From positions 7,597,549 to 7,661,548 of the forward strand of contig OY759223.1 in NCBI GenBank assembly GCA_963662175.1: a stretch of DNA of 64,000 bases. The letters run 5' to 3'. Source of the stretch: Aradus depressus. Lineage: Eukaryota > Arthropoda > Insecta > Hemiptera > Aradidae. The notes under the pieces are model-generated. The model was given only the letters and a program-made list of their open reading frames with translations, was not told where the DNA came from and did not search any database. The first letter of the stretch is position 1; each line of letters begins with the position of its first letter. Below, piece after piece: positions 23,773 through 35,373 of the stretch. The translations under genes were made by a program, and so were the position numbers.

Positions 23773-26700
23773 GTGAGTAGAGTTAGGCTAGGTTAGCTTA
23801 GGTTTTATGACTCATGCCCGGGCTTTAACTACGAGGTCATATCGCCTACTTCCAGAGCGCTCTTTCGTCACTCTGGTGGACATGACCCCGACTCTACTGT
23901 AGGAGTCCTAAATTTTGCCTACCCTAAATTTTTATTCACCTAGGGTAAGGGGTCTTTAACGAGTACCTGACATCGTACAGGCTCGGGACCATCGCCTAAC
24001 GTCCCATCCGAAGGACGTCGTGCTCAAGTTTATTTTACCTCCCAGATAAAATAAACTAAGGGCCTCGGTCGGGTTTGAACCCACTATCTTGAGCTCAGAA
24101 GTCAAGCACGCAAATCACTGAGCTACTGGCGCCCCTAGTAGACATGAGAATACTAGACGTGCATCTAGAACACTAGAACGACCACTTCTATTGCTGTTCA
24201 AACGAAACTGCTAAAGGAAGTGGAGGATTAGGAGGAGGCTAATAACTGCCGTTGTAATGAATGTATTGGCACAACTATGGATCTATCGATACACGTGAAG
24301 TATCGATACTTCTACTCGATACCAAGTAATTTTGGTATCGATACTTTCAGACGATACCAAGTAGGTATCGAATAGATATTACTTGTATCGATTCAAAGTA
24401 CTCGTTTCAAATTTCAACACTTACAAAAATTATATATTTATTATATATTGTGATATATCGCATATCACAGACCGATTGGTAATTATAGTTATGAGAGCGA
24501 CTACGAGAAGCGCACTAGTAGAAGATACATAAAGTGGAGGGGATGGAAATTCAAGTTGGCTCCTCGCTGAAGTGTCAGAGGAGGTAGACATTGCTCGTTG
24601 AGCTGTTGAGGTAGACAGTCTTCAGTCAGCTATCAGAGGAGGTAGTCGGTCCTCGTTCAGCTACGAGAAGAGTCAGTCCTCATTCAGCTACTAGAGGAGA
24701 CAGTCATTCCTGTTGAGTGGCCGGAGGAAATAGTCATTCCGAGTTCAGCTGTTGAGCTGGGCAGTTATTCAGAGTTGAGCTATTGAGGGAGAGGACATTC
24801 CTGGCTGAGCTGTAGGAGGAAGGAGACTCCTGTTTGAGCGGACGTAGGAGACCGAAGACTCTCATTTTGCTGCTGGAGGGAAATCATCCCTGCTGCCTAC
24901 TTCGAAGGGACTGGAAGTTCCTCAATCTTTGTGGATCCTGGAGGAGAAACCACAGGCTTGAGTGTGGTTATGAATAAAGAAGACTTACAAGGTAACGGAA
25001 TCATTTATTTTACATTTTTCTCCGACATCGAGACGAATGGCTGGCTGATCATCAATAGACACCTTCATGTTGCGGGAGTTACCAGAACATTTAAGTCTAT
25101 ATAAATTATTTCATGTGTTATAGATATTTTATTCCAGATGTGCGATTATGGAGGGACGCCTCACTAATATATGTCAATAATTGTGTTAATAAATTTATGT
25201 TGTCTTATAAATTGTTCTCTAAATTCTCTATAGCCTAGTTCACCTTCTGAGTACGCATGTTAACCCCAAAAGTAAAATCATTTTCATAGTAATTAATAAA
25301 AGTTTAAAGACCCCAAGAGAGATCATCTCAATATATATTATATATTTTCAATTCATCAAAATCGTTCACCGTTTATTTTCTTTTATTTGTTGTTGCAATA
25401 AAATACTGAACTCAAATGACTATGTGTCTCCAGTCTTTTGACCTCTTTTCTAACAAGATTCACCACCTGAAGATGTCAGCTTGACTGACGAAACTAGTTG
25501 TGATTTAATAAATGTTGGACTGATACATTATCAGGGGCGTAGCCAGGGGGGGGGGGGGGGGGGGGCAGGGTGGCGGCATGTGCCCCCCCCCCCCCCCTGG
25601 CCAGAGCAAAAAACCAAAAACACTTTAAAGAGGAAGTGTGCTTTACCTAAATGTACATGTACAAAACCAGACATTTTTTATATGAATTCGATCATTTCAT
25701 TTCCTCGCTCAAAATCTTCATTTATGTTATACTTTATACTCTTAAAGCTGATTTTACATGCGCAGTAAAAATGCAAAGCGCTGCAGCAGCAAATGCACGC
25801 TATTGGCTGTGTGTCATTTAATTCTAAAAGCATAGAAATCACAGAGTGGATTTGCTGCTGCTGCACTTTGCACTTTTGCTGCTCATGTAAAGTCAGCTTA
25901 AGTATTACAGTCAGTGGTTACCTCAGGGGGAGCTTCTAGAGGTCCGATTCTCCCAAATTAATAACAAAAAGTCTTCAACGCTAACCACGTAAACTGCGGG
26001 TTGTGCCCCCGGGAGTCTATACCCCCCATCCTCGTAACCTAACTCCCCCCCCCCCCCCCCCCCCCCCTGCTCAAAATCCTGGCTACGCCCCTGTATATGG
26101 GTAGAAAGTTTGTAAATTATCATTTTCCTAAACCATCTTTTCTCTAGGTATGATAATGGAGATACGATTGTATACGTCTAAGATACAGACATAACAATAT
26201 ATCAATAGTTAATAAAAGAATGTGTAAAAATAGATTTATGTTTATGATTTGTAGTAAGTTTAATCTGAAAGAGATCCCGTTTGTGGTGGGCCGTTCAACG
26301 ACCAAATCGCACAACCTGGGGCTTAAGATCCAAGAGACACTCTCTCTGATGAAGAAGTCCAAGCCGCAGAAGAGGTACTCCACCATCAAATCTTCAAGTT
26401 CATTGCAAGTATCTAGACTTTTATTCACATTTATTTTTTATTTTTACTTCCCCAGGTATACGTGGTATAGGGGAAGTTATGTAGTCGGTCAAAAAATCGA
26501 TGCGAAGTTTTCAATGGAATTTCATGATTTCCGATCTCCAGACTCCAAATATGAAAAAAAAATTTACGTATGTCTGTTAATAAGTTGACTCTCTATAGAA
26601 TGAATGCATATGTGAATCCAGAATCCTCTAACAATTGATTTTCAGACAAATCTACCAAAGGTAAGGGGGGATTAGGGGAAGATTTAAGAGAATTACTCTC

Positions 26701-29700
26701 ATAATTGCCAATAGAATGAATATATCGGCACGAAATTTTATATGTGTGACCAAAATCCCATAAGGACAACACCTTGCGATTTTCAGCTAAATCGGCGCAG
26801 GTTCATAGGAGGGACTCATTTCAAAAACACTAATAACTGCCGATGTTAGGAATTTATCGACAAAAAATTTAATATAAGGATTTAGGAGCCCCTTTGTAAA
26901 TCAACAACTATTGAATATTACTGCAAACGGTTGACTGGTTTCGAAAGGGGGGGGGGGGGGGGGTCGAAATATTAACTGAGCTAACCTTGAACTCGCCGAC
27001 CTTCGGATGGGACGTTTAAGCGATGTTCCCGAGCCTGCGCGATGTCAGGAACTCAAGCACAAGGGCATGAGTGACAATAACTAACTCCATGGTTGTTATA
27101 TAAGAAACACGAAGACCTATATGTGGACCTGTTAGCCCAACTGTGGAAGTGCTTAACGACTCATCCGAAGGACGGCATGCTCATGTCTTTTTACCTCTCA
27201 GATAAAATAAAGAGGCTTCGGCCGGGTTTCCCCTGAACTACCGGCGCCCTACTTGCTAATATCTTCTCATCCGGGGCCGGGAACCAGACCTACGTATTAT
27301 CCCTTTGATTAGAGGGTCCTATGAGGGATGATTTATGATCAAACAAATTAATTATTCCGAGTACAGAGAATAATATATACATAGCTGCTTCAATGATAAT
27401 ATTATTAACCCGAAATTATTTATTTGTTTTAAATAATATTTATCTCTTAAAACTAGAAACATGATTTCCTCGATTTCGGTCTTCGTTTAGTCTTCCCCTG
27501 AAGGAGCCAGGAAAATAGAGCCATCAGACAGGAGGATAACCAGACATTGTTAGTTGATTATTGTGACTCATGCCCGGGCTTTAACTACAAAGTCATTTAT
27601 AGAATCAGTCCGAACCTCTCGAAATTCCTATAAACATTTAACATCGAATTTCTAATCGATTACATAACTTCCCCTTTACTTCATATAGCTGTGGAAAAGT
27701 AAAATGAGTGCACCGTTCCTAGAATGACGTCAGTGGTAGCCGGATGAAAGTGTTAGCCACTATTTCTGAGAATGTCTACCTTGACACCAGTCTTGTGTGA
27801 TGTCAGGGCTCTCTTCTGACTAACCTCACTATATTTGTAACACAATAAACACAGTCAGACACTCATTATATCTGACAATGTCATCTGAAGGAAGGTGATA
27901 AACTAGTTGTCATATATGAAAGTATATTATGTGGTGCCTAAGCGAGGGGTGGAGGTCATCTATGTGCACAAATTTCAAAAATTTCATGTATTCGGTCAGA
28001 AATGTTTTTTTTTTTAATTTTAATTTTGTATTTACAACTATATATATAAATACGTGATATATAATAAATAAATAAATGTCTTGGATGTTGAAAGAGAAAT
28101 CATTCAATAATGACACTCTTGTGAATCAATCTTGTTATTACGGATGAGAAAGTGAAATTAAAATATATATAAAAAAACAAGAAAAATAGTTAAATGATAA
28201 AGAAACATAAAACGTTTGTAGATGATTAGTCTTCAATCCACTAGTAGGTCTCGAGGCCATTGCCGCCTCAGTCTCTGAACATGAACATTAGGAAGGGTTC
28301 TTTTGGCAAGTCTGCGGACTAAAGTCCCTATTTTGATTATGCGAGGCAAGCATGTGGAGGACTGTCTGGTGAGCTCGACTTGGATCTAAAGCGAGTCATG
28401 AATTCCTTTCTAAGATTCATCTTCGGGCTCCCCAGACACTCCTCTATTACCAGTTCCTATACCGACCTAAAATGGCTCTCCCCATCCTTCCTCTATCAAA
28501 CCATATCTTCCCAAAAGCCCTCCTACATCTTCCAAATGCTCCAATTTAAATCCCATATCCACCAGAAAGTCACCAGATCCCGTCCCTCTGATCTTTACCT
28601 TCCTTCCCACACGACAACAACCTACCACAACTCCTTCCTTATCCAGGCTAACTCCCTCTGGAACTCTCTCCCTCTCCAGATCTCGTCCCTCTGATCTTTA
28701 CCTCCCTTCCCATAGGACAACAACCTACCACAACTCCTTACTTATCCAGACTAACTCCCTCTGGAACTCTCTCCCTCTTCAGATCCGCCATGCTCCTTCT
28801 CTTCATTCATTCAAGCCCCTACTTTTCCATTATCTCCTAACTCAGCAAACCTCTGATTCCTAAGGCGGGCTCCTATGTGATAGTTCTCGTCTTCCTATAA
28901 GTATCTCACTCTTCTGTTTCATCTGTCAAGTTTTAGCGATTAAATTCCTATATAACTCACTATTGTTATTATGTATTACATTATTATTCATACTTAGTTT
29001 TTTCTTATTTTTATTTTATTTATTTATTTTATTATTATTATTATTTTTCCATTAATTTTCACCAGTTTATTTTATTGCTTTAATCATTGCCTCTCTTTAA
29101 CATTTAATATTTATTCCTAGAGACCTCTTTTATTTTATTTTTATTCTCTCTCAATTGGTCGATACTTGTACTCTTCAGTCTATTTCTTATGTTATTATTC
29201 TTAGGGGACGAAAGTCCCAGAATAAAGATTATTTTTCATTTCATTTCATAAAGGATTAGGGTGAAAGGAAAGGGTAGAATGGAATTTTCTGTAGCGGGAT
29301 TTAATTACAACCCTTACAAAGGGAATCTGCAGGTCATTGTGAAGGATAGCATCAGAGACGTAGAATGAAGGTGATTTTACGAAGGATACGGGATTGTAGG
29401 GTTTGGATTCTATAAGAATGCGAAGGTTTAGTTGAGCCCCAGAGTTCAGCTCCATAAGCCCATTCAGAAATGTTGAGTTTTACCGGATTTTCATGTTTTT
29501 CGACATTGATTCCAAAAAAAAAATACGGTGCATCACCGGCTTTGTAGTTAGCAACGAATTAATAAATTACCTTATCACTCTCCAAACCCAATTGACCAAT
29601 AGGCTACAACTCTACTTTTACTAGTTTACTAAGCTCAAGATCGCGGGTTCGAAACCCGGCCGAGGCCTTTAGGTTTTTTTTATCTGGGAAGTGAAAACCT

Positions 29701-32700
29701 TGAGCCCGCCGTCCTTCGGATGGGACGTTAAGCGATGGTCCCGAGCCTGTACGATGTCAGTTACTCGTTAATGATCCCTACCCTAGGTGAATAAAAATTT
29801 AGGGTAGGCAAAATTTAGGACTCCCACAGTAGAGTCGGGCTCATGTCCACCAGAGTGACGAAAGAGCGCTCTGGTAGTAGGCGATATGACCTCGTAGTTA
29901 AAGCCCGGGCATGAGTCATAAAACCTAACCTAACCTAACCAACTATCTGAATTGTATTCCTGTAAATGATAATACTTTATAGAATACACAATATTTATTA
30001 TAAATAATATTATTATTACACATAAATATTGGTTTGTTGGACCTGGGAGGAGTTTTAAAGTCCGGTCCTTTATTTCAAAAATAATAATAAAAAAAATTAA
30101 TAAAATAAACAAATGAAACGGAAAATACAAATATGTTCGTGTGTAAGAAACATCAATAAAGTAATATCGATAAATTGTCTCTGGTTATTCATGAGAAAAC
30201 ATTAAATAAAAACTAGATTTGGTTTAATTATTAATAATCAATTGCCTGCGCAAGTATACTTGCAATTATTGGTCAATAATGCAAACTAGAATAAATAGCG
30301 GTGGAGGGCCCCCGTGAGCACACAGTTCCGTCCAAAATTCTCAGCTGTTCTGAGGAAGTCTCGATGTAGAGACAGGATACCAGGCATGGTAGTGGCGGCG
30401 TAGAGGTGCATGGACCCTAGCCAGATGGGAGTAACTGCAGTACTGCGACGGGGTCTTACTGGACAGGAGTGGATGCAATACTGCCCTCTCTAGGCTTACC
30501 GTAGGTAATCCTCTCCTGTGTTTATAGAGAGAGGGGTTGGGGGATGTTTTTATAAATAAAAATACTCATCTGACGTCGTTGATTAGCGACTGTAGTTTCT
30601 AATTGTAGGAATATTGAGGGTCAGTCAAAGATGGAGTTGAGGGCGCCGGTAGCTCAGTGGTATGCGTGCTTGACTTCTGAGCTCAAGGTCGTGGGTTCGT
30701 AGCCCGACCGAGGCCCTTAGTTTATTTTATCTGGGAGGTAAAATAAACTTAAGCACGCCGTCCTTCGGATGGGACGTTAAGCGATGGTCCCGAGCCTGTA
30801 CGATGTCAGGTACTCGTTAAAGACCCCTACCCTAGATGAATAAAAATTTAGGGTAGGCAAAATTTAGGACTCCCACAGTAGAGTCGGGCTCATGTCCACC
30901 AGAGAGACGAAAGAGCGCTCTGGTAGTAGGCGATATGACCTCGTAGTTAAAGCCCGGGCATGAGTCATAAAACCTAACCTAAAGATGGAGTTTTTTAAAG
31001 AATTTTAATCATCAGGGCCTACAAACATGGGGGGGGGGGGGGGGGTCTAGATTAGAATCACCCTTAAACAACATTAGTGTGTTGATAAACATTACTGAAC
31101 ATTAAATATGTAAGACTCCATCCAGTGTACATGCCTTCTCCCCAACCCTGCTTATTCATAGTAAGTCAGTTTAATTTTCACTCTTTACTATGTTCCACCT
31201 ATTTGTCTATTTCCATTATTATTAATGTTTATGTTTAGTAATGTATTCATATATAATTTTAATTTGTATTAATGTACGTTCATGTTTATGGTTAACAATG
31301 TATATATATTTAATTTTATTGTTTAGTAATGTATTCATAGTAAGTCAGGTTCAATTTTTTAACTCGTTACAATGTCTATTTTAATGTTCAGTAATGTTTA
31401 TCAACACACTAATGTTGTTTAAGTGTGATTCTAATCTAGACCCCCCCCCCCCCCCCCTCCCCATGTTTGTAGGCCCTGATGATGATATAAAATATATCGA
31501 AACGTTGGCATTTGAATTAGGGATGGGTATCGACCAACAAAACATCGATTAATGACATTGATTATTATTGTCTGCTAGTTAATCGATACACTTATTAATC
31601 GTTGGTTAAATAATCGATTAAACGAACGCAGAAACAAAAGTTAATACAATCAGTCAATCACAACTCACAAATGACAAAACACAAATGATTAGAAATTAGA
31701 ATATAGTAGAACTATTAGAAGGTTACTTTTTACTTATCACCAGTTCACCACAGAGGCACTGTGTTGTATCGATAGTAGATACGATAGTCTCCTCCCACTT
31801 TTTTAGACGAGTTGCACTTCGGATGAATAATAATTAATTGAAGCGGTCATTGTTAAAAGGGGATATGTGACATCAAATGTCAAAACGACTTTTTTATATT
31901 TTCATAATCTTGAGGACTGAACACATCTTCTGTGTTGAAATGAGACATGTGCAGTGCGCTCTTTGGTTGTGGTGGAGCTGAGAATATCTGAGTCACTGTT
32001 GAAAGGAGGTATGTGACGCAATTCTTTAGAAGTTTTATTGAGCTTCCCAAAATTTTTATTTTTGTTACATATCCCCTTTCAACAATGACCGCTTCAATTC
32101 ATTTTTCTTTTTTTTTCTCCTGTTTTTCGGATGAGTTGTAATTTTAATTAAAAATTTAATAATCGTTAAATAACCATCGATTATCCGATTAATCAAACCT
32201 AGAAAACCACCGATTATTTTACCAAAATATCGACTATTTCTATTAATCTGTTAATCGATACCCATCCCTAATTTGAATACTGTTGCCTGTTCTCTTGCCA
32301 TCTTTGACTGACCCTCAATATTCCTACAATATGTTAATTAAAATATTTCCTGGCAAAAACAGATTAATAATTAAAAATTTTGTTTTTATTGTGTTTTTGT
32401 AGGAAGATTACTTTTTCTTTGCTCCCCAATGTTTTTTTTTTTTATGTTGTATTTATTTATTTTTAAATATAAACAATTATACATAATTTCTTTGTTAAAG
32501 CAGTGAACCAAAAAAAATTGGAGACAAACTGACAGAGGCGCAAATATTTAGCAACTCTCCGCCGACAGGAGCCTCAGCCACCCTTTTCAAAATAGAAGAC
32601 GTCAGTCAGGGCTCTTTGAAGACTGTATTTGTCAATCTGCATAAAGAGTTTGCTGGACTTATGGAGTAAGTTACATTATTTTTATTTATTTATTTCGATT

Positions 32701-35323
32701 TTTAGAGTTCCGTTATGTGAAAAACAGAGAAAAAAAGGGGTCGGTGAATCACTGACTATGTACTTCCCCAGCAAGAATTAATCAATTACGTTGCTCTCTC
32801 TCCAAAGTCAACCGACCGTTTTGACTAAAACTCAATATTTGACTTATATAAAGGATTCTGAATCCTCATTCTATACTTCGTGTTCATAAATTCATTACAT
32901 CGGCATTTATTAGAGTTTTTGTGTTAAGCTACCTCCTAATCCGACCTCTTCCTTTAGCCGATTAGTTTGAAAATCAACAGAGTCCTTCTAAGTTGAGGAA
33001 CTCGGACATATTGTGAAACTTATAATAAATAAATAAAACAAACTTATTCTTGAAATATTGTTTATTCCACCAAAGATATTTACAAAATTACCTTAAACCA
33101 TCGTCAGGTCTAGTTATGAACTAAGTCAGTTTGCAGAGTGCGACCCTTCTAATATATCTCAAGTGAAAGGGTGCTATTTCCGTTAGCTACATCATGAAAT
33201 ATTTTAACAAAAACCTTTTTTCGTGTTTACATAAAACAATATCATTTGACTAATAAGTAAAAAATAAAACTAAGATAACATAAAACATATATGTGGAAAC
33301 AGATAATAACAAAAATATATGTGAAAAGAGAACTAGTTCAGGGTCACAAAGGGGAATAGTTAAAATAAATTTGATCATTCATACAAATGTTCTTTTTGGT
33401 AGCTTTATTTATTTCTAATTGTTCTAAGCTATTAAGTAGCCTGCTTTTTGAGCAACAATGGAGATATTTGATGCCTGTAGATGGGTCGAAAGTGTGGCTA
33501 TTGTCAATAATGTGAGTAGCGAATGTAGAACGGTTGCCTCGGTTCTTTATTTCGGCTGTGTGTTCCTTGATCCTGTCTTTAAAACGACGTCCCGCCTGTC
33601 CAATGTATAATTGACTGCACGTCGCGCACTCTAAACTATAAACTCCGCTTTTATTCTCAATATCTGTTTTGTCCCTATCTCTCTCTAAGCACTGACTTAT
33701 GGGATTGATAGTTTTAAACCCGATATTCAAACCTTCTTTTTTTCAACAACTTACTTATTTTTTCCGTAATAAGTTAAGCTGACCCATCTATTAGAAACTT
33801 TATTTTGTTTTTCTAGTTTGGTCAATTTATTCATAAAATTATGAGGGAAAGTTTTTAGGTGAAGAGTTTTTACCTACGGAAACCTTCAATGCATGATCAT
33901 TTCATGCACACATTTCTTTGTAATAGTTATTGTACATATAAAATAGTTATATATGATACAACTAGATTACATTAATAATATTTTTAAAAACGTTTATAAT
34001 TACTCAATTTTTTATAAGTCTAGGACCCTTGAAAAGTTGAAGAAAAATAAATCGGATCATAAGAAAATACAAGAATTCGAAAATATTCTAAGCAAAAAAG
34101 AAATGGAAATTAGTGTTATGATGGGTCTATACAACGAAGTAAGTATAAATGTATAATTAGTACTTCAGGGATTAACTGTATAATACATCTTCATATTCTG
34201 CGATTAACTGTATAATACATCTTCATATTCTGCAATTAACTGTATAATACATCTTCGTATTCTGCGATTAAATATAATCAGTTCGTGGAGAAGTTACACT
34301 GAGAAAAGAGAACTCACAGCCCATTTTATTATTAACCAATTAGATCGGTGTAATGTCGCAAGGCACATCTTTTTCACACTGACTCCTTGAGGTTTCGGAG
34401 GTGTTTTTAATACATAATGTTTGGATAATCTACTTTAGTGTAGTATGGATCAAGTTGATTCATAATAAACCAAGAGTTAGATTAAATACCTTAATAACCT
34501 AATTAAGAAAAGTCATCTTTAATGATAACATTTACAAAGCATCTCTATAATTTGTGATGTAGCTCAGATGTAGCGTGCTAGTCTACTGAGCTCAAGACCT
34601 AGCCTACTCTTTTTATTTGGGAGGTGTAAAAAACCTTCAGCACGCCGTCCTTCTGATGAGGTGTTAAGTGATGGTCCCGAGCCTGTACGATGCCAGATAC
34701 TCGTTAAAGACCCTTACGCTAGATGAAAGAAAATTTAAGACTCCCACAATAGAGTTGGGCATGTGTCCGCGCTCTGGTTGTAGGCGATATGATCTCGTAG
34801 CTAAAGCCCGGGCCTGAGTCACAATAACTAACTCTCTAACTCTACCTTTTATTATATTTTTCTTTCGATATTAGTGTTTTCATTGAAATTCATATTTGCA
34901 AATTTTACTTGAAACGAAATTAGCTACATTTCAGAATTTTTAAGTATTATTTCTTTACCGCACGCAAGAAAAAGTCACCAATTCGTGGTACACTATATAC
35001 GAGTATATATGAGGCGTTGCGAAAGAGAAGGGCGAACTCAACATATAGGTTAATTTTTTTTTTTTTTTTTACTGTTCTATAGACTATACTGCGCATGCCT
35101 GACTGGTTAATGACTAATGATTAATTACCTTACATTAATGAGGGATGGATGAAAAACGTAACAAGTAACTTTTTGTTGAGTTCGCCCTTCTCTTTCGCAA
35201 CGCCTCATATATGTAGTGTACCACCAATCAGATTTTGGTACACTTTTTCTTGCGTCCGGTAAAGAAGTAATGTTTAAAAATTCTGAAATGTTGCTAACTT
35301 CGTTATATATAATTTTATCGGAC

Positions 35324-35373
<50 letters not shown>

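Noticed and set aside
24300..25020. A solo LTR ending near AATAAAG at 24975
   Set aside because: There is an AATAAA-like signal and a drifted repeat, but no paired TG...CA ends or target duplication could be found.
29920..29941. Telomeric repeats (CCTAA)n
   Set aside because: Only two to four units, always at SINE 3' ends. Not a telomere or an interstitial telomere block.
30641..30720. tRNA gene candidates at SINE heads (A and B boxes)
   Set aside because: They continue into a shared SINE body and do not fold as complete cloverleaves. They are tRNA-derived promoters, not tRNA genes.
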